A stretch of 20,939 nucleotides of DNA, taken from contig DMYZ01000129.1 of the NCBI GenBank assembly GCA_003483565.1, forward strand, positions 2,603 through 23,541. Direction: 5' to 3'. A program made the position numbers and the translations under genes. Source of the DNA: Prevotella sp. (GTDB lineage: Bacteria; Bacteroidota; Bacteroidia; Bacteroidales; Bacteroidaceae). Numbering within the stretch: position 1 is the stretch's first letter; each line of letters begins with the position of its first letter. The notes beneath the pieces are model-generated. The model was given only the letters and a program-made list of their open reading frames with translations. It ran no database searches and had not been told where the DNA came from. Positions 1-8,005 of this stretch are shown here, in pieces.

Positions 1-331
1 ACATTTCGTGAATATTGCTGCCATAAGAAGCAATGTTATTCCATAAGCTTGTCCAATTGCTGTCGCCGATATAGTAACGATGTTCCTGGCGTACGGTGAA
101 TGCCGTGTTGGCAGTATGTTGTATGAGTTCATCATTCCAGAACAAACTGATGTAAGTCAGGTAGTTTGCACCTCCATAGAGAATCGGTTCGAACATAGCG
201 CTGGCACTTAACTTGCCACTTTCAACAGTTATCTTGTTCGGATTCGTATTTGTCCCTTCAAAATCTCCGGTGCAGTCTGTCAGTAAGAAGCCGCAGGCCA
301 GGACTAAAGTTATATATTTGAATATTTCCAT
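1..331 (-). CDS. SusD/RagB-like nutrient-binding outer-membrane lipoprotein, N-terminal part (cut by window edge)
   Basis: The frame opens with ATG at 331 and runs off the left edge, giving about 110 residues. It starts with a short lysine-containing hydrophobic signal. Two cysteines could be the lipidated one: Cys13 (VLAC) fits the lipobox better, while Cys20 (LTDC) has an unusual Asp at -1 but is followed by the TGDFEG-type mature start common in this family. The NTNPN motif near residue 28, and the later FWNDELIQHTAN and WTSLWNNI stretches, resemble the SusD-like_2 branch of the SusD/RagB superfamily. Such proteins sit on the cell surface as a lid over a SusC barrel and capture ligand. Only 5 bases separate it from the SusC stop, so the two are surely co-transcribed. 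The ligand cannot be inferred. Confidence 0.85.
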   Translation of the reverse strand, partial: MEIFKYITLVLACGFLLTDCTGDFEGTNTNPNKITVESGKLSASAMFEPILYGGANYLTYISLFWNDELIQHTANTAFTVRQEHRYYIGDSNWTSLWNNIASYGSNIHEM

Positions 332-336
332 AATAT

Positions 337-3300
337 TTAAAATGATAATTTTATATTAATTCCATAAGAGCGTGTCATAGGATAAGACATTGTTTCAATG
401 CCACTGTAGATATCTGCATTATTTACCATGGCTGTTTCCGGATCATACTGAGGAAATGGGGTAATACAGAAGATGTTAGTTGCATAAACGCCAATACTTG
501 CATCTTCTAAGAATTTTGTTCCCCTACATAATCTTTTGGGAACAATGAAATCAAGACGCACTTGCCTTAATTTCAGAAAATCAGTTCTAAAGGTATTTTC
601 TTCAGCATTGTTACGGTTCCAGACATAGCTGTTATAGTAAGTCTCTGCACTTGTAAATACGGTGCTATTCTTAGTATATATACCATTTTGGCTTGTAGCC
701 TGTACGCCATTGACAACAAAACCATCGTAGCGGCCGATCAAAGAGTTCTTCAGTTTACCTTGATAAGAGAGAGCGAAGTTTGTCACAGAATAGCAGTGCC
801 CGCCTACTTGTGCACTGAAGTCCATACTCAGATTCCAGTTTTTGTAACGGAAAGCTGTACTGAAACCTCCGGTCCAATCCGGATTGACTTTACCTAAGTC
901 AATTAGATTACTGGTATCTAAAACAGGATAGCCACTGGAGTTTATGATTTTGGCTCCGCTACAGTCAATCTTACTTCCATTGCTGTCAAGATAATAAGAG
1001 CCTTCAGGCGCTCGCTTATACCCGTATCCATAAATATGATACATTTGATGACCAACGTAAGAATAAATATATACACGATTGCCAATTGTCGTTCCCATAT
1101 CTGTCTGATAAGGTTCATTAGAATTCCAGTTGTCTTGTAATTTATCCAGTTTGTTCCATATTTTCGACCAATTCAGATTGACGGACCATTCGAAGTTATG
1201 TGTACGGACAGGAACGGCATTAAATGATATTTCAAGGCCTTTGCTGCTGATTTTGCCTGCATTGATAGTATATCCTGTAGCTCCGGTAATCTGGTCTGCT
1301 GCTACAGATACAATTTGGTTTGTAGTACTGATTGTGTAGGCTGTGAAATCAAATCCAATCCGGCCTCTGAACATCTTACCTTCAACCCCACCTTCCCAAC
1401 TTTCTTCATTCTCAGGTTTGATATTGGCATTTGGAATGTTGGGGGAAATAGAATATCCTCCGTAATAACTTGTAGCATTGTAGTATCTGTCAAGCGAGTA
1501 CGGGGAAGTATCATTACCTACATTGGCCCATGATAATTTGAATTTAAGCATGTCTATCCATGCTGCATGTTTATCAAAATGGAAGAGCTGGTCAAGTAAG
1601 ATACTTGTTGATACAGAAGGGTAATTATACGATCTGTTGCCTTTGGATAAGGCACTGGACCAGTCATTCCGGTCTGTAAGTTCGAGGTAATAGGTGTCGT
1701 CCCAGCTAAGTGAAGTAATACCATATAAAGAGTTGACTTTTTTCTTGGAATGATAGCTGAAATCGTCAGGACTATAGCCGGAAGGTACATTATATATATT
1801 ATATATGCCGTCAATCTGTAGCTTTTCGAGACTAATGCGGTCGTTGTAATAATTGTAATTCATACTGTTTCCTCCAAACGATGTGGAGAATTCCAGATGT
1901 CCGTTAAACCATTTATTATTAGAATAGGTGAGCAGAAAATCATTGTTGGTGTAATAAATATTTGCAGTCTGTTCTCTATAGAATCCTTGCATATATCCCG
2001 ACGTCAGGAAAGGTTTCTGCTGTGTACGCCATAAATGTGTCATATCCAGAGAAGAACAAAGTTTTAGTGTCAATCCTTTTTCTAAGTCAATAAAAGCTGA
2101 CATATTTCCGTATACACGGTTTTTGTCCATAGAATTCTTTTCTTCATAAACGGTACGATATGGATTGAGGGAATTATCGGAACGGTATACCAGACTATGG
2201 CCATCAGTACCGTCAGCACCAAAATTCTCTGAATTGAAACGACCTTGAAAATATTCTTCTTTCCAAAGATGAATAGGATTGTTAGTATATCCCATTGTTA
2301 ATGTGTAGAGAGGATTCTGTGCAGAATATCCGGTGGCGGGAAGGTTGTCACTACGTTTGTTGGTATAGTTTATCCGTGAGCTTAATTTGATGTGTTTGTT
2401 TACCGGTGCATCAAAGGCTATCGCAACATCATCGTTGACATAGCCTGTGTTTGGCATAATCCAGTTGTTACGTGTATCTGTAAAGCTGAATCGTGCCGTT
2501 GTTCCTTTTCCATTGCCGCCATTGATTGCAACATTGTTTCTCAAAGTGGTTCCCGTCTGGAAAAAGCCTTTGTACCAGTCATCGGCATACACCCATGGCA
2601 ATTTTGTATAAGTATTTGTATCCCAGTTCTTGGATGCATATTGATAACGTAATTTATTGGCGTCATATTTTTCGCCAAAGGCATAGCGGGATATATTGGG
2701 ACTTGTAGCTATGCCATCAGGCGCTTGCTCTGTTGTGAGAGGCCAAAAACAAAATTCGTTTAGTCCCATGTCGGATCCGGATCCATATTCCGTCTGGAAG
2801 TCAGGCCAGTAGCTGGCTACATCAAATACAAGTGAGGAGTTAAGAGTGACGCCCCATTTTTTTGAATTCTCTCCCCCTTTAGTTGTAATAATGATGGCAC
2901 CGTTACCAGCTTGAGAGCCATAAAGTGCTGTAGCGGCAGCACCTTTTAAAACAGTGACAGATTCTACATCATCTGGGTTGATATCACTGGCGCCATTACC
3001 GAAATCAACTGGTGCGTCTGAATTGGCGTATGTACTGCCGCTGCCGGTGGCAATAGTACCAGATTGGATAGGGACACCGTCGACAACAAACAAAGCTTCG
3101 CTATTTCCATGGTTAAGGGAATGGTCTCCTCGAAGAGTAACGCGCATCGTACTCAGAGGGCCGGTTCCGGCTTGTTGGAGGCTTAATCCGGCAACCTTGC
3201 CGTTCATTTGTTCCAACCAGTTACCTGTTACGTTCTTAGTCAGTTCTTTGTTACTAATTTTAGTAACAGAATATCCTAATGATTTTTCTTCTCGCTTAAT

Positions 3301-3648
3301 ACCCAAAGCTGTGACTACCACCTCATTTAAATTTTTGTCAGAGGGTTTTAAAATGACTTCAATGGATTTCTTGTTTCTTATGGCTACTGTAGTCGTATTA
3401 TAGCTTAAGTATGAGAATGTTAAAATAGGATTCTTCCCTTCAATGTTAATGGTAAAGTTGCCATCGGAATCAGTAATGGCACCGTTTTTTTCTCCTTGTT
3501 GCCTGACGGTAACTCCAATGAGGGGAGTGATGGCATCAGTATCAAATACTTTGCCTGAAATCTTAAAATTTTGTCCGAATACATTTGCTGCAATTACAAA
3601 AAAAAAGGCTAAACACACAACTTTTTTATGTCTCTTTTCATCTTTCAT
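337..3648 (-). CDS. SusC/RagA family TonB-linked outer-membrane transporter
   Basis: A complete 1103-residue protein, normal for the family. Residues 1-25 are a signal peptide ending ANVFG before QN. Residues 28-103 form a carboxypeptidase-regulatory-like beta domain (ISGKVFD, then GAITDSDGNF). The SusC hallmark EVVVTALGIKREEKSLGYSV lies at 109-128. The plug follows, with TLRG at 171-174, FVVDGVPI at 187-194, VLKGAAATALYGSQAGNGAI at 233-252 and ITTKGG after it. The rest is a 22-strand-type barrel ending in a typical aromatic C terminus (INIKLSF). It imports a ligand captured by its SusD partner, powered by TonB-ExbBD. It lies 40 bases after the phosphoesterase gene with no TAnnTTTG promoter in the gap, so it is probably read from the phosphoesterase promoter. 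No ECF sigma/anti-sigma pair or hybrid two-component regulator is visible nearby. Confidence 0.97.
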   Translation of the reverse strand: MKDEKRHKKVVCLAFFFVIAANVFGQNFKISGKVFDTDAITPLIGVTVRQQGEKNGAITDSDGNFTINIEGKNPILTFSYLSYNTTTVAIRNKKSIEVILKPSDKNLNEVVVTALGIKREEKSLGYSVTKISNKELTKNVTGNWLEQMNGKVAGLSLQQAGTGPLSTMRVTLRGDHSLNHGNSEALFVVDGVPIQSGTIATGSGSTYANSDAPVDFGNGASDINPDDVESVTVLKGAAATALYGSQAGNGAIIITTKGGENSKKWGVTLNSSLVFDVASYWPDFQTEYGSGSDMGLNEFCFWPLTTEQAPDGIATSPNISRYAFGEKYDANKLRYQYASKNWDTNTYTKLPWVYADDWYKGFFQTGTTLRNNVAINGGNGKGTTARFSFTDTRNNWIMPNTGYVNDDVAIAFDAPVNKHIKLSSRINYTNKRSDNLPATGYSAQNPLYTLTMGYTNNPIHLWKEEYFQGRFNSENFGADGTDGHSLVYRSDNSLNPYRTVYEEKNSMDKNRVYGNMSAFIDLEKGLTLKLCSSLDMTHLWRTQQKPFLTSGYMQGFYREQTANIYYTNNDFLLTYSNNKWFNGHLEFSTSFGGNSMNYNYYNDRISLEKLQIDGIYNIYNVPSGYSPDDFSYHSKKKVNSLYGITSLSWDDTYYLELTDRNDWSSALSKGNRSYNYPSVSTSILLDQLFHFDKHAAWIDMLKFKLSWANVGNDTSPYSLDRYYNATSYYGGYSISPNIPNANIKPENEESWEGGVEGKMFRGRIGFDFTAYTISTTNQIVSVAADQITGATGYTINAGKISSKGLEISFNAVPVRTHNFEWSVNLNWSKIWNKLDKLQDNWNSNEPYQTDMGTTIGNRVYIYSYVGHQMYHIYGYGYKRAPEGSYYLDSNGSKIDCSGAKIINSSGYPVLDTSNLIDLGKVNPDWTGGFSTAFRYKNWNLSMDFSAQVGGHCYSVTNFALSYQGKLKNSLIGRYDGFVVNGVQATSQNGIYTKNSTVFTSAETYYNSYVWNRNNAEENTFRTDFLKLRQVRLDFIVPKRLCRGTKFLEDASIGVYATNIFCITPFPQYDPETAMVNNADIYSGIETMSYPMTRSYGINIKLSF

Positions 3649-3688
3649 AATTTTTGATGTTTTTTTAGTTTGTTTTTTATTATTATAG

Positions 3689-5401
3689 TTATTTCATATT
3701 CATATTAAACGCTTTCGGACGAATCATATCTTCGGTATATACATTTCCGAATCCATCTGTTGCCTTTATGGTTACTGTGGAAGTTGCGCTGGAAGCTGTG
3801 CATTCAAACATATGGTCAGTTTTAGTAGTAACAAAAGGAGAGGTCGGCATTTTCCCATTATAGTAACGCTGCATGTCGTAGCAGAGAATATGAAGAGGGT
3901 CGTAGGCTGCTATACGAGTTACGGCAAGCTCCTTTCCATTTTCGATGGCTTCGACTTTCCAATTCTTATCATAATTCCATACGTTAATGAGGATTTTATT
4001 ATCTGTGCTTCTTGTTCCATAATTATGTATATATTGATTATAAACAGAAGGAGAACTTCCCTTATCTTCAATATAAACTTGGTTTAAATCATAAGCTCTG
4101 AACTGGTAGTTCTTGTCATAGTTGGCACCTTTGTAATACCATGTCATATTAGAACCGTTATTCAAATATACACCATAGCCACCAGGTGAACCATCGCGGC
4201 AGATATGTTGTTCGTTATTCGTCAAATTGTTCGTCCACCACCATGTGGCGCAGATACCAGCAGTATTGTGTTCGCGAATGTTGCTAAGTTCGTTTACATT
4301 GTAATTATTATGCGTATGGCCGGTGAGAAGGTGTATATTGGTAAAGCCACTGAAGGCTTTAATGAAATCAGAGTAATCTTCAAGACTATATTCGTTGGTT
4401 TGCTGTCCTTTGGATACATCCGGCTGTTCGTAAAGAGGTACATGCATGGCTACGATAATGCGTTGATTTTTATTCGTAATCAGACTGAGGTCCTTCTTTA
4501 GCCAGTTCATTTCTTCATCAATGATGGTTGCATTAAAACTCCTGTCACCAACAGTCCCGATAGAGGCTCCATTATTGATGTATTTTACATCATCAAGTAC
4601 AATATAATGGTTATCACCGATATTGAAAGAGTAGTAAGCAGGAAAATTTTTTATAAAGGCTTGTTCAGCCATCCAGTCATCAGCGTAATAGGGATCGTTA
4701 TCATGATTGCCGAGACAATGAAAAAGTGGACAGTCAATTTCCTGCATTTTGCTCATAGCTGCCGCAATATTGAAATTGTTAGAATACCAATATAAGTCCC
4801 AGCTTTCATCTCCCATGCTAAGGCCATAAACCTTATATCCCTGATCCTGAAGAGAGACAACAGTAGAATTAATGTCTGCAGCAACTTTATCAAATTGTTT
4901 CAGATCGTTGAGCCCACTTCTGTTGCATAGATGAAAATCAGTCATGGCAATTACAGCATGCTTGCTATTATCCGTTTTATTTAGTGTGAAATCCTTTTCT
5001 TCAATAGTGGAAGAGCCGTATGCAAGATGCTTAAAGAAAACTGGTGTGTTTTTATTTGAAATGGAAACTTCGTAGCCAGATGGTATTGATATAAAGACAT
5101 AGCCATACTTCTTTTTGGATTTCATGTAATATATCCCATTGGCATCGGTCTGAGTGACTTCTATGCCATCTGAGACTTCCACTCCCTTTATTCCTTTACC
5201 ATCGCAGTTAACTATTCCTTTTATGTTCATTTCTGCTTTGTCAGGAATTGTTGGAGTCGTTGACGTGTTGTTATTCTTTTCAATATTACTGTTTTCTCCT
5301 TTTTCCGGAGAAGTGCACCCCGATGCTGTCCAGTCAAAGGAAAGAAATATCAATATAGCGACAAGTCCGTATTGTATTAGTTTGTTGTTTTTTACTTTCA
5401 T
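3689..5401 (-). CDS. Lipid-anchored calcineurin-like phosphoesterase with N- and C-terminal accessory domains
   Basis: A 570-residue predicted lipoprotein: hydrophobic signal 10-25 and lipobox TASGC with Cys29, followed by an acidic/Asn/Thr-rich linker. Residues about 57-140 look like the beta-sandwich domain often found before these enzymes (MetallophosN type; IKGIVNCDGKGIKGVEVSDG). The catalytic metallophosphatase core follows with all five signatures: TDFHL (D155, H157), GDE (D198), GNHD (231-234), AMHVP (H320) and GHTH (361-364). Residues about 405-565 match the C-terminal domain that accompanies this group (MetallophosC type). A two-metal phosphomonoesterase or phosphodiesterase acting at the envelope is expected; the substrate is unknown. 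It is the first gene of a unit continuing into SusC and SusD, which suggests it processes the imported ligand. Start at ATG 5401. Confidence 0.93.
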   Translation of the reverse strand: MKVKNNKLIQYGLVAILIFLSFDWTASGCTSPEKGENSNIEKNNNTSTTPTIPDKAEMNIKGIVNCDGKGIKGVEVSDGIEVTQTDANGIYYMKSKKKYGYVFISIPSGYEVSISNKNTPVFFKHLAYGSSTIEEKDFTLNKTDNSKHAVIAMTDFHLCNRSGLNDLKQFDKVAADINSTVVSLQDQGYKVYGLSMGDESWDLYWYSNNFNIAAAMSKMQEIDCPLFHCLGNHDNDPYYADDWMAEQAFIKNFPAYYSFNIGDNHYIVLDDVKYINNGASIGTVGDRSFNATIIDEEMNWLKKDLSLITNKNQRIIVAMHVPLYEQPDVSKGQQTNEYSLEDYSDFIKAFSGFTNIHLLTGHTHNNYNVNELSNIREHNTAGICATWWWTNNLTNNEQHICRDGSPGGYGVYLNNGSNMTWYYKGANYDKNYQFRAYDLNQVYIEDKGSSPSVYNQYIHNYGTRSTDNKILINVWNYDKNWKVEAIENGKELAVTRIAAYDPLHILCYDMQRYYNGKMPTSPFVTTKTDHMFECTASSATSTVTIKATDGFGNVYTEDMIRPKAFNMNMK

Positions 5402-5429
5402 AAGCTACATCTATTGTTAAATGATGTCA

Positions 5430-5466
5430 CAAAAGTACAAAAGTATTATTTCGAATTCATTACAAA
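5430..5466 (-). promoter_or_regulatory. Predicted promoter of the phosphoesterase-SusC-SusD unit with tandem -7 boxes
   Basis: On the minus strand TACTTTTG (TAnnTTTG consensus) occurs twice back to back, at 5438-5445 and 5430-5437. A TTTG box lies at 5463-5466, 17 bp upstream of the first -7 copy and 25 bp from the second. The first copy is therefore the better match to the Bacteroidetes -33/-7 arrangement. Transcription would start roughly 25-35 bases before the ATG at 5401. Confidence 0.6.
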
Positions 5467-5495
5467 AAAATGAATATTATATAACTTATCATGAT

Positions 5496-5520
5496 GTCTT
5501 ATCTTAAATAGGGATAAGAC
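5496..5520. promoter_or_regulatory. Perfect 8-bp inverted repeat, candidate operator
   Basis: GTCTTATC at 5496-5503 and GATAAGAC at 5513-5520 are perfect reverse complements separated by 9 bases. The dyad lies about 30 bp upstream of the -33 box of the phosphoesterase promoter, where an activator often binds. No T run follows it on either strand, so it is unlikely to be a terminator. A further CTTATC half-like sequence sits at 5485-5490. The regulator is unknown. Confidence 0.4.
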
Positions 5521-5758
5521 TTATAGTGCAAAGTGATTGAAAAAGCTGATGGTTATAAGATGATCTTTTACAAACCGTGATTTAGGTTAATCTGTTAACA
5601 CAAATTACCGGCCGTAAAGCTCTTTTTTGATAATAAAAAGACGTTACCTGTTTACAGTATTATTATCAGACAACAAAATAATAACTTTTATGATGACAGT
5701 TGAATTGCATGGTTTAAATTTGGAAAAAAAGTTACTTCATTTCATTTTTCTCTTTTGT

Positions 5759-7579
5759 TTAAGCCAAGTCCAAGTGAAAATCTTTACGCAAGCGTTCTAT
5801 GGCGGGATGGTCTTCACACAGCTGCTCAAAGATTTCACGTTTAGTAAGTATTTTTCCGGCTTCTTCAGCTTTGGCCAAGCGCAGGGAGAAGTTAATGTCG
5901 GCGTTATGGAGTAAGGCCACCATCGTAGCCTTGATACGATTTCTCACTTCTGTGATTTGTTTCAGGAGAAATTCATTTTCCATCACCAGCTCAATGTTGG
6001 GATATACCGTGATCTTTGGCACCATATTCTTCATTCGTGCAGCAATGCCGACAAATTCTTTATGAGAGGCCATACGGTTACACATGATCATCCATTGCAG
6101 TTCCAGTTCCTCCTGAGTAAATTCAGTCTGCTCCCCTTTGGATTGTTCCTTTTTCAGTTCTTTTTCTGCTTCTATTTCTTTCATAGCAGCATGACTTTTC
6201 TTTACCGGTTGCTGACTGAGGTTACTCCATGAGTTGAAAAAATGAGCAGCAATAGAAGGGTCTATTTTGTGAACAGTATCCGTAGAATCTGCGGTTTCTA
6301 TGGATGAAGTTTCATTTATCGTGACTGGTTCAGCTTTCGGAGTCTGCTGTCGTGAAGCCACAATAAGTCTCTGTCCAGCCCCTGCTACCTGTTGCGCCGG
6401 TTTTGGTTGGACATGAATAAGTTTTTTAAACAGGGTTTTTAATCTATGGGGCGTGCGCCCCGCGACAGGGATATCTTTATCCTCTGTTTGCGTGATCTGC
6501 CCGACTTCTATAAGTGTAAGTTCAACAAGCAGACGCTTGTTAGAACTTTCACGATAGTGGATATCACATTGATTCATAATTTCCAAGGCCTTATATAAGA
6601 ATGTCTGGGGACAGTTCTTAGCCTGGTTCTTGAATTTTTCTTTTTGTTGCTTGCTGGTCTCAAGAAGAGAAATAGTACTCTCATCCTTGGCCATCATCAC
6701 ATTACGTACATGTTCTGCAAGTCCGCTGATCAGGTTACTTCCATTGAATCCTTTCTCGAGGATACTGTTGAGCAACAACATCATATCGCTTATTTTATTC
6801 TCTAAGGCAAGATCGATAATATTAAAGTAATTGTCACTGTCGAGGACATTCAAGTCTTCAATAGTATTTTGATAGGTGATATGCCCCTGGCTGTAGCTTG
6901 CTACTTGGTCGAAGATAGATAAGGCATCGCGCATACCACCGTCAGCTTTTTCTGCAATAATGTCTAAAGCCTGATCTTCATAAGTAATTCCTTCTCTTTC
7001 CGCTATCTTTTTTAGATGGCTGATGGTGTCAGGTACTGTCATCCGTTCAAAGTCGTATATCTGGCATCTGGACAAAATAGTAGGGAGAATCTTATGTTTC
7101 TCAGTCGTGGCGAGAATAAAGATGACATGAGCAGGTGGTTCTTCCAGAGTCTTGAGGAAAGCATTGAAAGCAGCAGTGGACAGCATATGGACTTCATCAA
7201 TGATAAAGACTTTATAACGGCCGATCTGTGGCGGAATACGTGTTTGTTCCATTAGAGACTTGATGTTTTCCACCGAATTGTTGCTGGCAGCATCAAGTTC
7301 AAAAATGTTATAAGACCGTCCTTCGTTAAACGCTTTGCAGCTTTCACATTCGTTGCATGCTTCACCGTTTTCGCCAGGATGCTCACAATTGATGGCTTTG
7401 GCAAAGATACGTGCACAAGTTGTCTTGCCAACACCGCGAGGACCGCAGAACAGATAAGCATGTGCCAGCTTTTTTGTCTTGACAGCATTCTTGAGTGTTG
7501 TTGTCAGCGCTTCTTGCCCCACGACGGAGTCGAAGGTCATAGGGCGGTATTTGCGGGCTGATACAATATATTCTTCCAT
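5759..7579 (-). CDS. dnaX: DNA polymerase III subunit tau/gamma (clamp-loader ATPase)
   Basis: A 606-residue AAA+ ATPase that loads the sliding clamp. The N terminus MEEYIVSARKYRP is classic. Walker A GPRGVGKT is at 46-53, the zinc-binding cysteines are C65, C75, C78 and C81, Walker B DEVH is at 128-131 and the SRC arginine-finger motif is at 170-172. The collar domain follows, then a low-complexity linker (about 380-480), and a Bacteroidetes-type C-terminal region ending HLDLA. An in-frame Met ten codons earlier (7609) is rejected because it lies upstream of the predicted start site: the -7 box TATCTTTG at 7606-7599 would fall inside that extension. The gene is divergent from the DivIC-like gene, sharing a palindromic promoter region. 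An in-frame A_AAA_AAG heptamer at codons 189-191 is noted in the findings. Confidence 0.97.
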   Translation of the reverse strand: MEEYIVSARKYRPMTFDSVVGQEALTTTLKNAVKTKKLAHAYLFCGPRGVGKTTCARIFAKAINCEHPGENGEACNECESCKAFNEGRSYNIFELDAASNNSVENIKSLMEQTRIPPQIGRYKVFIIDEVHMLSTAAFNAFLKTLEEPPAHVIFILATTEKHKILPTILSRCQIYDFERMTVPDTISHLKKIAEREGITYEDQALDIIAEKADGGMRDALSIFDQVASYSQGHITYQNTIEDLNVLDSDNYFNIIDLALENKISDMMLLLNSILEKGFNGSNLISGLAEHVRNVMMAKDESTISLLETSKQQKEKFKNQAKNCPQTFLYKALEIMNQCDIHYRESSNKRLLVELTLIEVGQITQTEDKDIPVAGRTPHRLKTLFKKLIHVQPKPAQQVAGAGQRLIVASRQQTPKAEPVTINETSSIETADSTDTVHKIDPSIAAHFFNSWSNLSQQPVKKSHAAMKEIEAEKELKKEQSKGEQTEFTQEELELQWMIMCNRMASHKEFVGIAARMKNMVPKITVYPNIELVMENEFLLKQITEVRNRIKATMVALLHNADINFSLRLAKAEEAGKILTKREIFEQLCEDHPAIERLRKDFHLDLA

Positions 7580-7594
7580 TTTTTTTGAATTGAT

Positions 7595-7629
7595 ATTGCA
7601 AAGATACAAAAAAGTATTATCTTTGCAAA
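7595..7629. promoter_or_regulatory. Overlapping divergent promoters of dnaX and the DivIC-like gene in a perfect inverted repeat
   Basis: TTGCAAAGATA at 7596-7606 and TATCTTTGCAA at 7618-7628 form a perfect 11-bp inverted repeat with an 11-bp spacer. Minus-strand promoter (dnaX): -33 TTTG at 7629-7626, 19-bp spacer, -7 TATCTTTG at 7606-7599. Plus-strand promoter: -33 ATTG at 7595-7598, 19-bp spacer, -7 TATCTTTG at 7618-7625. Each -33 box abuts or overlaps the other promoter's -7 box, so polymerase should not be able to occupy both at once. Confidence 0.75.
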
Positions 7630-7645
7630 TGTTTAAAATAGAATA

Positions 7646-8005
7646 ATGGCAGGTCGCCTCAACAATATTATATCATTCATTGCCCACTATAAATATTTGA
7701 TTACGATAGTAGTGGGCATTCTCATCGTGGGTATCCTTGATGATAATAGTTTCCGTAAACTTATAGAATATCAGTTTCAGATTAGTGATATGAAGGAAAG
7801 CATCAGAAAATATGATAACCAGTATGTTCGTGATTCTAGATTGCTTTGGCAGATCAATCGCAATCCAAAAGCGATAGAGAAGGTTGCACGAGAAAAGTAT
7901 TTTATGAAGGCCGATGACGAAGATATTTTTGTGTTGAGTGATGATGCAGGAGTCAGTCAGGTTGGTGATAATAATGTAGACGAACAAGATGAAGCAGCTA
8001 AGTAA
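7646..8005 (+). CDS. DivIC/FtsB-family septum formation initiator
   Basis: A 119-residue bitopic membrane protein. A short cytoplasmic N terminus precedes one transmembrane helix at about 16-31. A coiled-coil-like segment follows at about 36-66 (YQFQISDMKESIRKYDNQY), and then the family-typical NPKAIEKVAREKYFMKADDEDIFVL at 73-97. These proteins pair with FtsL and FtsQ in the divisome and help activate septal wall synthesis. The acidic tail (100-119) is less conserved in such proteins. The last 17 bases overlap the next gene, implying translational coupling. It is read from the plus-strand promoter at 7595-7625. Confidence 0.9.
   Translation: MAGRLNNIISFIAHYKYLITIVVGILIVGILDDNSFRKLIEYQFQISDMKESIRKYDNQYVRDSRLLWQINRNPKAIEKVAREKYFMKADDEDIFVLSDDAGVSQVGDNNVDEQDEAAK

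Larger units (their letters stand above)
5402..5758. other. Intergenic region between the phosphoesterase gene and dnaX (357 bp, no gene)
   Basis: No credible coding region is present. The left third holds the phosphoesterase promoter (5430-5466) and the inverted repeat at 5496-5520. The octamer ATGATGTC occurs at 5421-5428 and again at 5491-5498. The right part (5530-5758) follows the dnaX stop codon and is AT-rich. No clear GC-rich hairpin with a T run was seen for terminating dnaX, only a weak 5-bp GTTAA/TTAAC dyad near 5594-5607. Confidence 0.7.

Noticed and set aside
2954..3403. 149-codon open frame on the plus strand opposite SusC
   Set aside because: It lies wholly antisense to the conserved plug region of SusC, has no domain-like pattern or promoter, and its composition is explained by the other strand.
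5421..5498. Repeated octamer ATGATGTC at 5421 and 5491
   Set aside because: A single pair of 8-bp direct repeats 70 bp apart in AT-rich DNA is weak evidence; it is mentioned only in the intergenic description.
5594..5607. GTTAA/TTAAC dyad downstream of dnaX as a terminator
   Set aside because: The stem is only 5 AT-rich base pairs and no T run follows on the dnaX strand.
7580..7609. Longer dnaX start at 7609, adding ten residues
   Set aside because: The extension contains the -7 box TATCTTTG, so its start codon would lie upstream of transcription; MEEYIVSARKYRP is the normal family start.
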